From Lolium rigidum (taxonomy: Eukaryota > Streptophyta > Magnoliopsida > Poales > Poaceae): a stretch of DNA of 64,000 bases. The position numbers were made by a program, and so were the translations under genes. Positions 32,611 through 42,602 of this stretch are shown one piece after another (positions within the stretch are counted from its first letter, which is position 1; every line of letters begins with the position of its first letter). Below the pieces are notes generated by a model. The model made no database searches. It saw only the letters and a program-made list of their open reading frames with translations, and was not told the origin of the DNA. The stretch is from positions 324,119,090 to 324,183,089 of the forward strand of contig NC_061514.1 in assembly GCF_022539505.1 (NCBI RefSeq), written 5' to 3'.

Positions 32611-33281
32611 TTATGTGTTAAGATTTCCCCCTCATTGTTGGTATAATCTCTTTCCCAGTCAACTTATCAATAATGAATACTGAAACGTTGGTACATCTTG
32701 ATCTCTTGCTCCTCTCAACCGAGGCTGTGAGCAAGCCGGAAAGAGCTAAGTATGGCAAATGTTGTACGAGCTCTCGCTGTCTTGACTTTTGGCCCCATTG
32801 CATTTGCCTTCCTCCTGCACTTGCTGTACCTTCTGCAGCACATTTATGCTTGTTCTCTGAAAGAAAATGTAATTATTCTGGCCTGCTGTTCGACAGCATG
32901 GAAGACTGGTTATCTCCGTCAGATCAATGTTATGTTGCTGACACCAAGGTATAGACTGGCTGTGACCAAAGGTGCACCTCCCCAAACAGTTGCATCGCTG
33001 TTTTCATATGGGACAACAACGGGCTATGGGCAGCAAGAAAATACAAAATAGTGCCAGAGCTTCTCGGTGCCTCGGAACCTTCGACAGCACTAGCTGATGT
33101 CCGGCTATATTCTCTCCATCTCCATTGGATGTCGTCAAACAGGAGCAATGCTATTCCTCTCGTCATGTTGCCTATAGATTTTGTTTCATTTATGCACTTG
33201 CTGAATAAATGGCAATGCAGCTTGCACATGTTCATGCGACAATCGATGATTCAGTCTGCATAAGTAGGCAGCTACTTGTTA
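32611..33281 (+). other. 3' flank of the ankyrin gene
   Basis: No further coding exon recognised. AATAAA occurs at about 33,205. The short open frames here show no family resemblance. Confidence 0.4.
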
Positions 33282-33523
33282 GAGCATGTATATTGGTTTA
33301 GATAGCCGGTGTCTGTAATACTACTTCGTGTCATATATAGATAATCAATTAGACCGTGTATACAATGATCTGTTTGTAAGTTGTCTATTTTAGCCATAGC
33401 TATATGTAAGTATAAATTACATACACCCTTCATACAATAATAAAAAATGTTATCTGTAAATTGTCTACTGTACTTTATAACTGCCCCTTACAGACAGATG
33501 AGTCATCACTATTGTACATACCC
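33282..33523. mobile_element. PIF/Harbinger (Tourist-like) MITE
   Basis: Flanked by TTA at 33279-33281 and 33524-33526. The left end GAGCATGTATATTGG and the right end in reverse complement GGGTATGTACAATAG form imperfect TIRs. GTCTGTAA/TTACAGAC are internal. It is 242 bp and non-coding. Confidence 0.65.
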
Positions 33524-33849
33524 TTAGTAAGCTTGTGCACATATTAGTTTCGTCATGTGTTTTCAGTTTCAGAGTCGTACACTGAGTCTCGTCTGCGTAC
33601 GAGTAGGGTACAGGATCCATGGCTTATCCCTTTAGTTTCGTAGCTAGGTGGGACTGTGACGCGCCACGAACTGGTTCGTGGGATGGCACAATCGAAGCGG
33701 ATCGTGGGGCACTCAGCTGTCCATCGTTTCCGTTGCTTTCAGTTGTAAGAGCATCTCTAGCAGAGCCCGTAAAAACTCGAACTGAAAAAGGCGAGTTCAG
33801 TTCACCGAACTCGCGTATTTGGGTTGTAAAATGGCTGGCGCATTCTGTT

Positions 33850-34320
33850 TTACAGTTTTGGTTTACGGGCTCTGTTCTGCGCCAGCGGCATCCGAACCCG
33901 TAAGAGCACGTCCTGGACGACGTTGGTGGTTGCTTCCGGTGGCGGCGTTGGCGTTGGCGTTGGCGTTGGCGTGGAGGGGTCCGGACGCGGGGCACCACGA
34001 TTCGTCGCCGCCTTCACTTTCGTCCTTTTCGGACCCGTGCTCTTCGGTCTCGCGCGGGGTGCCTTCGGCTTCGTTGCCACCGCCGAGACATCACCGGTGG
34101 ACGCGGCGGCACCGGATTGCGGGACCACATGAGTTCCCGCACGCCGCCGCTTCACCCCGCTCGTCGCCCCGACCGTCGTTGCTTCCTCCGCGGGGGTCGC
34201 AGGGGTGGCAGGGGTCGCCGGGGTGGTGGGTGGAACGACGGAAGCTCCGGCGACCACGGGAGAGGGTGGCGGCGCTTGCGAGGTAGCAACGGCGGCCGGC
34301 GGGGTCGATTCGAGACTCAT
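33850..34320 (-). CDS. Pro/Thr/Ala-rich open frame inside the Harbinger-type element
   Basis: 156 codons from ATG 34320 with no intron. The N-terminal half is low complexity (PPTTPATPATPATPAEE). The middle is basic (RARPKSTGPKRTKVKAA) and resembles a nuclear-localisation or AT-hook stretch. The C-terminal part has a (PT)n run from a GGCGTT hexamer repeat at about 33,945-33,975. Harbinger elements encode a Myb-like second protein. This could be an N-terminal remnant of it, but no Myb helix is visible. Confidence 0.35.
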   Translation of the reverse strand: MSLESTPPAAVATSQAPPPSPVVAGASVVPPTTPATPATPATPAEEATTVGATSGVKRRRAGTHVVPQSGAAASTGDVSAVATKPKAPRARPKSTGPKRTKVKAATNRGAPRPDPSTPTPTPTPTPPPEATTNVVQDVLLRVRMPLAQNRARKPKL

Positions 34321-34429
34321 CGGGGAGAAATCGGAGGGTGACGGCGCAGAGGAAGGTGAGGGCGCACAGATCGGCGGCGGCGGTTGGGGGGGCGGAAAGT
34401 TCCCTCGCGCGCAAACTAGGGATTGTGTT

Positions 34430-34499
34430 CGGGCTGCGTTCGGTTCGCTCCCTAGGCCCCTACAAATACAGGCCGACGGAGCGAACCGAACGCAGCCCG
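34430..34499. repeat. 70-bp perfect hairpin nested in the Harbinger-type element
   Basis: Arms of 22 bases (34430-34451, starting CGGGCTGCGTTCGGTTCGCT, and 34478-34499) are exact reverse complements with a 26-base loop. It may be a tiny MITE, or a transcript hairpin near the 5' end of the minus-strand frame. Flanking duplication is not clear. Confidence 0.7.
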
Positions 34500-34689
34500 T
34501 ATTTTTTTTTCAGTTTTCACTCGTTTACGGTCACTGATCGGCGCCCTTTTTCGGCCCGAATCCGTAAACTGGCGGTTATTTTTCGGTTTTGGGCCTTTTA
34601 CGGGCTCTGCTAGAGATGCTCTAAGGAGACTAAAAGGGAAGACAAAACTGAAAGCCCTAAGGTTTTACACGGCACAAAACCTCGCGATC

Positions 34690-35295
34690 ATCTCTCTGCT
34701 CCTCCGTGTTTTCTGCTTTGAGTTTCGGAGAGAAGAGTGGCAATTGGTATCAGAGCTCCATGTTCAGGACCTGAGGATCATGGTGGGAGAGAGCGGCTCG
34801 CGCACGCTAGGAGGCACATCACGCGCGGCGGAGGACGCGGGCTCAGTAACTCCGGTGAGGACACGTCGCCAAAGTCGCGGCAGGAGTCGCTCACGACGGA
34901 ACGGCAACGAGATCATCGTTCTTTATTTTTGCGGGTAACGAGATCGGCGTTCACGAGCGAACCGTGTGTAGGAGCGGCACATCGAGTGGGTTCTCCTCCT
35001 GCATATCAACATGGAGGCCTGCATCTTGTGGGATGCGGTGGAGGGAAATCTGCCAAACGTGCCGACGGACAAGGCAACGCTCGAGGTGATACTGCGAATA
35101 GTGCCGCCAGAGACGGTGGGCACGCTCGTGGTGAAGAAGACGGCCAAGGAAGCCTTGGACGCCGTCAAGGTCATTCGGGTTGGAGTTGACCGCGTCCGTG
35201 AAGCCACTATGCAACGCTTACGCAAGGAATTCAAGGTCATCACGTTTCGCGACAGCGAGACGCTGTCGAATTTTTATTTTGCGTACCGATCTTGA
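34690..35295 (+). mobile_element. Ty1/copia relic: primer-binding site and start of gag
   Basis: TGGTATCAGAGC at 34745-34756 matches the usual initiator-Met-tRNA primer-binding site. Downstream the frame 35011-35295 reads ILWDAVEGNLPN, LEVILRIVPPETVGTL, VVKKTAKEALDAVKV and VREATMQRLRKEF, the copia gag helices. It stops in unrelated sequence at about 35,280. Neither LTR nor pol is present. Confidence 0.7.
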
Positions 35296-36090
35296 CATTC
35301 AGAGCTGGAGTGATCTCCTCATTTTTTTGCGCATACGAACTTTTATGTTTACTTCCAGTTCTATCAACCTCCTTATTAGTATTCTTGTCGTACGGTTTTG
35401 TATCCGCATCATCTCTGTTATCCCCATCATCTCCAAAATGAATAGAGCCGACCGAATGGGGGATGCTGCTGGTGCAGCCGCCACCATGTGTCTAAACATG
35501 TGTCCGAACGCCTCCATAGTGGCCTCTATTTGGGACTAGCCGGGCACTTTTTCTGTGGGTGCAGCTTAAAGTGAAAATGCTCTTATTAACAAATATTCTG
35601 GTCTTCTAATATTGATCGACAGCTCTGGGAAAAAAAAATCTGCCTTGGTTACCTGTAGAAAATAGGCTTGAGTGCTTTGCTGGTCCTGTGGGGTGGCGGT
35701 GTATGGTGAGTGGTGACCATCCTCTAGAGGAAAGCCAAATAACGAGCAGCTGCATCCTTTTTAATACGCAGACTTCCTCTTCCTGGCTTCCTCTGCCATT
35801 TTCTGGTTAGCAAGTCTCCTGCGGATGAGGGTAAGATGATGATGCATACTAGTATGTAGCTGCATAATTCATTTATTCTTTTGGGTTGTGATTTGCGCTG
35901 TAAACTAGTCGATTTCTTCTTGTTTATTCATCTACTTCATTTTTCTGTTCTCTCTGCTCTCTTCTCTCTACGCTTGAAATTGACATGTCAGGTTTCTGTT
36001 CTTCTAACTCTGCTCTGGCGCCTTGCAGAGGAAGATAAGGTGACAAGATTCAGCCAGAGTTGTGGTTAGCCAGGGAGCTGTGCAGTGCAG
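35296..36090 (+). other. 5' region of the HIPP gene
   Basis: 35,296-35,750 has no recognisable gene. The stretch from about 35,760 is probably 5' UTR of the HIPP gene. A donor-like GAGG|GTAAG at about 35,829 and an acceptor CCTTGCAG at about 36,021-36,028 could define a 5'-UTR intron just before the coding start. Confidence 0.4.
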
Positions 36091-36747
36091 ATGCCGACCA
36101 TCATCGTCAAGGTAGACCTGGGATGCCGCCGCTGCCACGCCAAGATCACGAAAGTGCTCGACAGGATCAGAGGTACTTGCGATCGAGCTGTTCATGTCTC
36201 TTAATTGCACCGAGCAGGCTGACGAAAATCTTGGGTGCGCGCGGGTGCAGACAAGGGTGAGTTCGTCATCGACGACATCGAGTACGACGAGAAGAAGAGC
36301 CGGGTGATAGTGTCGGGTCCCTTCGACGCCGACAAGCTCGCCGACAAGCTCTGTTGCAAGGCCTGCAACATCATCAAGGAGATCGAGATCGTGGAGCCGG
36401 ACAAGAAAGAGGAGCTCAAGCCTCCGGGGCCGGAGGACAAGGTGAAGGAACCGCCGCCGTCGCCAACAAAAACGAAGAAGCACAAGCCGCCGCCACCTCC
36501 ACCGCCGCCTCCACCGACCAAGGTCGTAGAGGTGCCATACCCGTGTCCGTACCCCTACCCGCTCCCAGCGTGGCCGTCCGGCTGCTGCTGCCACCACGGA
36601 CACGGCGGCTGCCACTGCTGCTCGTGCGCCAGGCCGGACCCTCCGCCGGCGCCAGCGCCACAGTACATCATGCTGCCGTCGTATCCGTGCGGCGGCTACA
36701 TGATGGTCTGCGATGAGGACCCGTCCGGCCCATGCACCATCATGTGA
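36091..36747 (+). CDS. Heavy-metal-associated isoprenylated plant protein (HIPP), Pi21-like
   Basis: Exons 36091-36172 and 36251-36747, joined across a 78-base intron in phase 1, give 192 residues. The HMA fold starts MPTIIVKVDLGCRRCHAKI with a CxxC pair (C12, C15). It continues EFVIDDIEYDEKKSRVIVSG and ADKLCCKACNIIKEIEIV. A Lys/Pro-rich linker with a ten-proline run and a Cys/His-rich segment (GCCCHHGHGGCHCC) follows. The protein ends CTIM, a CaaX box predicting farnesylation and membrane attachment. HIPPs bind metals. The rice Pi21 relative, with an HMA domain and Pro-rich tail, negatively regulates blast defence, so a susceptibility-type role is possible but inferred. The start ATG is the first after a purine-rich context. 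Confidence 0.88.
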
Positions 36748-36840
36748 GTATTGTGTGAAAATTGTACAACCATAATATTTTGGTCCATGCACCACCATGT
36801 GAGTATATATGCTGTGAAAATTGTAGAACCTTAATATTTT
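36730..36840 (+). repeat. 55-bp tandem duplication over the CaaX codons and stop
   Basis: The segment beginning CCATGCACCATCATGTGAG at 36730 is repeated at 36785 (CCATGCACCACCATGTGAG) and extends through GTGAAAATTGTA.AACC.TAATATTTT. The second copy lies in the 3' UTR and would encode PCTTM and a stop. Confidence 0.8.
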
Positions 36841-38005
36841 ATTTTTGTATTACCATAACCCTTAAGGGATATGTAAAGATGTACAAGGGGAGAGAGATTT
36901 GGAGTATAAGAAGATCCATACAAACCTAGTCTATCTCTAACTCGTACAATATATACATTGTAGCATCCCATTAGTCGTAGCGGGAGTGAATCGGATGATT
37001 GCAACTGGATTTGAAATCTCCTGCTTCCGTCATCATCGGCGTCCCCTTCTGGTGCCTTCTCTCCCCCAACGGGAGTGTTATGGATGCAAGTAACGACGCG
37101 GGCGCTGTTGACTGGAGTTTTTAAGTTGCCATACATGTTTTCTTGATGTCGATGTCAACGTAGCCAATCGTAATGTAGCCATAGTCGAGGTAGTCGTGAT
37201 CGATGATGTAGTCATCGTAGCTCGTGTAGCCTCATTCGCCAGAGACGAAAAAAATTGCCGGGTTTCTCCTTTTTTCAGACGATGCTACTATCATGGACGA
37301 TGTTTTGCATCTTGAAAGGTACCGTCGGAAGTGTCTTGCAGATGTCAGAAAACGCGGTCATAAGTGAGATCACCAATTTTATTAGGATTAGAAGATTTTG
37401 CCTGTATGTACGGTTGTAGAGGCATCACAATTGTAACCTAGTGATGGAACACTTACATGATCTATGCTGACCCATTAGGCTTTACCTCCACGGCAATCAT
37501 GCTGGTGCAATTAATTATGGAGTGTCAGTGTCAGCACTCCCGCTTTATTTATGTTGCATTCTGTCACTTGGTTATCTCCACCAACTTTACTTTGTACGTT
37601 CGGATGTTTACATTTGTCATGTGGAGCGATAATGCGGCATTCTGCTTTTTCGTACAGTGCATTATTATAATTTGTCATGTAAAGATTGGGCGAAAGAGAC
37701 GCTTGATCAGATTGGAGGGAGGAAGTGCACACGCACGTAACGCTGAGGTAGTGATCCGTGATCGAAGAGCATGAGACGAGAGAATATGAAGGAGCAGAGA
37801 GCGAAAAGGACAAGAAACCAGTCGCGCAGGATGTGTGTGGCCACCCAGCCCAACCGGTTTCGATCCTTGGGATCGGCCGGGTGTTAACAAAACTTGCAGG
37901 TCTCTCCCACACGTATACTACATGCCAAAGGAGAGTACGACGTGCCCGTTGTTCCGGAGTGTGAGGCTTCAGAAGGACATGTCCTATGGGGAAACTATCA
38001 TTTTG
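36841..38005. other. Intergenic; possible reversed copia LTR remnant
   Basis: On the minus strand, 37,140-36,850 contains AGACTAGGTTTGTATGGATC, CTTCTTATACTCC and ATATCCCTTAAGGG, resembling the transcribed end of a copia LTR, but no partner LTR was found. The rest (37,150-38,005) shows nothing recognisable. Confidence 0.3.
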
Positions 38006-38371
38006 CAACTAGTTGCATCCGCAACTTATTTTTGTTGTGACACTTTCAAATTTTAAAAAATGCAAACTAAAATTTTAGACATACATTATGTTGTATCTTG
38101 TGTATTTGTGAAAAAAAAAGTATCTTGTGTATTTGTGAAATTTCATTCAAAAATATATCAATATATGACCTGTGTACAAAAAAAAGACATAAGTAAATAG
38201 TGTAACGTATTATTTACACATCATTTGTTCTTTTTTATGTAAGTTACATATTGACATATTTTAGGATGAAACTTGACATATGCATACGACACTACACATG
38301 TATGTCTAAAATTTTAGTTTGCATTTTTTTTTGAAAACTTAGAAGTGTCATAACAAAAATAGGTGCGGACG
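38006..38371. mobile_element. MITE-like inverted-repeat element
   Basis: Left arm: AGTTGCATCCGC, TTTTTGTTGTGACACTT, ATGCAAACTAAAATTTTAGA, CATACAT. The reverse complement of the right arm runs in the same order: AGTTGCGTCCGC, TTTTTGTTATGACACTT, ATGCAAACTAAAATTTTAGA, CATACAT. Arms of about 80 bp with an AT-rich centre. Its right end adjoins a CACTA element that seems to have inserted there. Confidence 0.75.
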
Positions 38372-39128
38372 CAACTACCTCTACGGGAAAAACTGCCGTT
38401 GCCGTGCACTATATCTTGCCGTGTGTCCCCGCACGGCAATTTGCCGTGCGCACGTTGAAAAACACACGGCAAAGATTTTGGCCACGGCAAACACAGACAC
38501 GAGCGCACGGTAAAGATATGATTCACGGCAACGACGGAATAGAGCGCACAGTAAAGAAAGTTGCACTGCAAAGGATCAATAGAGCGCACGACAAAGATAG
38601 GCTGCACGGCAAAGGCGCTGGCACACGACAAAGCACAAAAGGCATCGCCGTGCACGCCTTTGCCTAGTGTTTTTAACAAACGCACGGCAAAGCAAGTCTT
38701 TGCCTAGTGGCCTTAACAAACGCACGGCAAAGCAATTTGCCGTGTGTAAGCGCACAGCAAAGATGTAAAAAACTAGATTTGTTCTCAGCTCAAAAGGTAT
38801 GGCGTGGCATAGTTATCAACAAACAAACACTTACCCTAGTGTCAAGGTTGCATGCTTTCCCTACTCTGCATCCTAAGTTCGAATCTTAGACCACCTAGTT
38901 TGTAGCTTTTTTTAGATAAAACATGTTTAGCACACGGTAAAGAAGCGACCTTTGCCGCGCGGCGTCACACGGCAAAGCCTTTGCCGTGCAACGTTGGCGA
39001 GGCGCACGGCAAAGAAACCTTTGCCGTTAATCGCATTGCCGTGCGACATCTCACGGCAAAGCCTTTGCCATGCATATAGGTCCTTTTGCCGTGCAAATAG
39101 TTGCAGGAGTTTTTTCCTAGTATAGTTG
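38372..39128. mobile_element. Non-autonomous CACTA element
   Basis: Interior and subterminal regions are packed with CACGGCAAAG and its reverse complement CTTTGCCGTG (more than fifteen copies, both orientations), the repeats bound by CACTA transposase accessory protein. The ends are degenerate: ACTACCTCTACGGGAAAAAC on the left and, in reverse complement, ACTATACTAGGAAAAAACTC on the right. Boundaries are approximate. No coding frame. Confidence 0.7.
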
Positions 39129-39589
39129 CGGAATAGCCGTGTGAGTTGTGGTGTGTGTGGCTCTGTGTCTGAACAGATACCACAACTTGTATCCTTAGTT
39201 GAGGCTAAGAAAAACCCGATGTGATAGTAGTGGACGTGCCATACACACCCTTTGCGTCCATGTCTGATTTGGACTTGCCACCATCCTCTTTTTGCTTGAC
39301 TTCTGTTCTCGTGGGTCTTTGGGGCTTCTTTTCTATACTAGATTGTCAGACAATAAGTAGGTACGTTTCCATGTAAAATACCTAGGCGTTTCTAAAAAGA
39401 GAGTAAATTACCTAGTCCCTTTTAGAGATCGATGCGTGCTTACGAGTTAGTTTGTAGCAGTTTAAAACGTCATAGCAATTTTACTTCTCTTTACGCAGGC
39501 CTTAGAATTTTCCCTGTTTCATTTCAGTTCTTCTTCCCTTCTTCCTTGTTGTAAGTGCGTGTTTAAGTCATACGCAACACCTGGTCCAC

Positions 39590-40195
39590 GGACAAGGAAC
39601 GGATGATCTTAGCTGTGACTGTTTGGCACTTGTGGACTTCACGGAATGGTTTGAAAAATGGTGAAACTATGAAGAGTCCACACTCTGTTGCTGATCAGAT
39701 AAAGGCCTATGCGAAGATGATTGAGCTGCATCTATTTAAACCGGGTCCATCTACTAGGTGTGAGACTAATTCCTCTACAACACGTTGGTTTCCGCCGCAT
39801 GAAGGTACGGTATTCATTAATGTTGATGCAACAATTTTCCCGTCTTCACGTCAAATAGGGATGGGCGTCGTGATTCAGAACCACAACGGTGAGTGCCTCT
39901 TGCATGCAGCGAGGTCCGACAGGAAGTCACGGTGCCAGAGTAGCTGAAGCGTTGGCAGTGCGCCACACTCTCTCCCTAGCTGTTGATGAAGGTTTCCGCA
40001 AGTTGCTGGTGGTCTCGGACTGCCTCTTAGTGATCCAACGTATCAATTCTTCGGAGTTGGATCGAAGCCCTGTTGATGTCGTGATCCAGGATGTGAAGGA
40101 TCTCACAAATAATTTTTCTGATATGTAGTTTAGTCATGTCCATTGTCATTGTAACCAGTCGGCACACATTTTAACCCACTCCGTGTTTTCTAATA
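39590..40195 (+). pseudogene. LINE RNase H (RVT_3) domain, frameshifted
   Basis: One frame reads VWHLWTSRNGLKNGE, RWFPPHEGTVFINVDATIF and GMGVVIQNHNGECLLHAA. After a shift near 39,920 another frame continues ARVAEALAVRHTLSLAVDEG, LLVVSDCLLVIQRI and FSHVHCHCNQSAHILTHSV, with a TAG at 40126-40128. These are the D, E and D motifs of the plant LINE RNase H. Upstream reverse transcriptase is missing. Confidence 0.75.
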
Positions 40196-40199
40196 TGTA

Positions 40200-40385
40200 C
40201 CACTAATGGATCGAGCCTTCACTTGGTCCAACAACAAGAATAATCCGAGTCTCGGAAAAATTGATAGAGCATTTATGAACCTAGACTGGGCGTAAGCTTT
40301 CCCCTCATACATTTCATCACTCACTTGCGTCATATCATACCACGTCCCTATTATCGCCTCCATCTCAACCTCCGTAAAGGACATG
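40200..40385 (+). pseudogene. LINE endonuclease fragment
   Basis: The frame reads FTWSNNKNNPSLGKIDRAF, MNLDWA, a stop, then SSLTCVISYHVPIIASIS. This is the conserved end of the APE-type endonuclease domain, in which VISDHxP normally carries the catalytic Asp-His; here Asp is Tyr. It lies after the RNase H fragment, the reverse of normal LINE order, so the two are separate insertions or a rearrangement. Confidence 0.6.
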
Positions 40386-41030
40386 CCTCACGGCGGTCGT
40401 GTCGCCGATGCCTACGAATGAAAAACCTGCCCGATTCTGTCCTCCAGACGCCACTGGCTCTATGGTGGGTGCCAACTGTCGTTGCCTAATCGACAATACC
40501 CCGGAGGAGGTACTCTCATAGAAGGGGGAAGAAGATGGGGCCATAGGGCAGAGAGCTATCGGGACGGTGATACACGATTTACCCAGCATCGGAACACGCT
40601 GCACGACGGCAAGGCCCACTGCTGTTTGTATTGAATTATATGAACCCTTTCGCGTAGTTACAATGAGTTGTGATTGTGGCTCTAGGGATCCCGAGGTCCG
40701 GCTTATAAAGGTGCCTAGATCCTAGGGTTTCTATGGAGAGTCCTACCCGAATACAAGTTGTCTAACTACGGAAAGTTACATTGTCGTACACGTCAAGAAT
40801 CCACATATTCCTAACTTGTCGTCATGGATCCAGCTTCCTTCATGGGCCTTCATCGATCCGACTCCTGGCACAAGTCAGGTTGGATTTGGGTCCTTATTAC
40901 TGGGCTGGATATCTTCTATCTTCAATCAACATCAACCGGGCTGCCCGGTGGGCTATATGCTTCCACCACCATATGTGGGCCACCCGATCTTGCTGGATAA
41001 TTGACCCTGCTATGGGATACATGTTAATCA
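40386..41030. other. Repetitive LTR-like sequence truncated by the CACTA insertion
   Basis: No gene. CCCGAGGTCCGGCTTATAAAG, GATCCTAGGG, TGGGCTGGATATC and GCCCGGTGGGC resemble the terminal parts of Ty3/gypsy LTRs of cereals, but no partner repeat or primer-binding site was seen. It ends abruptly at the CACTA terminus. Confidence 0.3.
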
Positions 41031-41839
41031 CACTAGTAGGAAAAGCTTTATAGGTGAGATCTTAGTTTTGTGGCGCACCATCCAACAATGCGCCACAGAA
41101 AGTTGTTTTGTGGCGCACATGGCACGGTGCGCCATAAAAATAGCTTAATTTTGTGGCGCACCAAGAATCCATGCGCCAGAGAAACTAGGTGGGGCCCACA
41201 CCCTACCACCCCCAATCATTGGTTTCACTATTTCTATGGCGCACTACGCTTGGCGCGCCACAAAAATAAGTTATTATGTGGCGCACTAGCCGTGGTGTGC
41301 CACAAAAATAAGGTATTCTGTGGCGCACTGGATCCGGTGCGCCACAGAAATAAGGTATTATGTGGCGCACTGTGTCCGGTGCACCGCAGAATTAGCGAAC
41401 CAGAAATACAAAAGTAGAGCCAACCTCCCACCTACCACACTACTCAAGCCATTCTTCTTCCTCCATCTAGCTCGTCCCCCCTTCTCTCTCATCCCATTTT
41501 GTCCATACTTTTCACTTGCTTGGGTACTTATTGCACTTACTTTGGTTGATACATAATTGGTGTTGAGGAGAAGGCTCTCCATACTCTCTCCTCCTCTCCA
41601 ACTCATCGATCGCGGTCTTGTCTCAGTATGCATGGATGTTTGGCGAAATGTTGATTCATTTCCGTTTCGGAATTTTTTTGCACTACCCATATGTCCTACC
41701 TTGAGGAGAGGTCATGCCGAATTTTTCCGCTCAGTGTATACCTTGAGGAGAGGTACGGCCCATGCATTGTGTGCATGTGTTGCGGTTCTAATTTCCTGTT
41801 CTATGTATACCATTGGCAGGCAAGCATGGTCCTCTCGAT

Positions 41840-42173
41840 GAGTTCCGCTCGAATCTCTAGATACAAGATAGAAGCGAAGGAGGACATGATTCGGAACAAT
41901 AGGCACCAGATAAGATGTCCGTGTCGGTCATGCAAACTCGAGCGCTGGATCAACCCTGATTCCAGACAATTGGAGGAGCACCTACTGAGGCGCGGTTTCA
42001 TGCAAGACAACCAGGCACGGCCGGCCCCATCAAATGGTGCGCATGAAGACCATGGCGAGCGAGACGATGAAGACTTATCATCATGAAGAAGAAGTCGGTG
42101 GAGAAGATCGTCATGAAGAAGAAGATGTCGGCGGAGAAGATCATCATGATGAAGAAGAAGATCCCGGCGCGAC
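41840..42173 (+). pseudogene. CACTA transposase, N-terminal transposase-associated domain
   Basis: The frame shows ISRYKIEAKEDMIRNN, IRCPCRSCKLERWINPDSRQ and LEEHLLRRGFM, the Cys-containing transposase-associated domain at the start of CACTA TNP2 proteins. A Glu/Asp/His-rich stretch (HHEEEVGGEDRHEEEDVGG) follows and is broken by the gypsy insertion at GCGAC. The exon's true start was not determined. Confidence 0.75.
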
Positions 42174-42560
42174 TGACATAGGCATCCCCAATGGGCCTGC
42201 CGAAGATGGTACCCGGGGTTTACTGAAGGCCCACGACCCGAAGGATAAGAAGAATCGGAAGCCCAAGTTGCTAGTTAAGGAAAGCTAGAGTTGTATTAGG
42301 AGAGAACACTTGTAATATTGCGGGATGAGTTGGAAACCCTCCCGGACTCTGTAACTTGTGTATCACGAATTCCTCGGCTCCACCTCCTATATAAGGGGGA
42401 GCCGAGGGACAAAGAAAGCATCGATTCATTGTCTCACAAACCCTAGTTTTCATATCGTCGAGTACTTTTCGGCTGAAACCTTCGAGATCTACTTGCCCTC
42501 TACTTCTAGCTAAAACCCTAGTCTACAACCCGTAGGCATTGACAAGTTAATCATTTGTCA
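42174..42560 (+). repeat. 5' LTR of gypsy element A
   Basis: 387 bp, TGACATAGGC to TTGTCA. Contains the TATA-like CCTATATAAGGGGGAGCC at about 42,386, which should drive genomic transcription, and a GAAAGCATCGATTCATTGTC stretch just downstream that likely begins the R region. Confidence 0.92.
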
Positions 42561-42602
42561 ATTGGCGCCGTATGTGGGAATTAGAGGTGTCAAGGATCTG
42601 AT

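Larger units (their letters stand above)
33749..34621. mobile_element. PIF/Harbinger-type element with perfect 26-bp TIRs
   Basis: The perfect inverted repeat begins GAGCATCTCTAGCAGAGCCC at 33749-33774 and 34596-34621. It is flanked by the TAA target duplication (33746-33748, 34622-34624) typical of PIF/Harbinger. It is 873 bp with one minus-strand open frame inside and no transposase, so it is non-autonomous. The identical TIRs suggest recent activity. Confidence 0.85.

Noticed and set aside
35299..35540. Met-rich minus-strand frame downstream of the copia relic
   Set aside because: No homology recognised, and the stretch of hydrophobic and basic codons gives no support for a gene.
38372..39128. 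Short frames with repeated motifs as a repeat protein
   Set aside because: The repetition comes from CACTA subterminal CACGGCAAAG motifs in both orientations, not from coding repeats.
40400..41030. Protein frames and a possible host gene
   Set aside because: Frames are short and overlapping; the sequence resembles LTR material and stops at a CACTA end.
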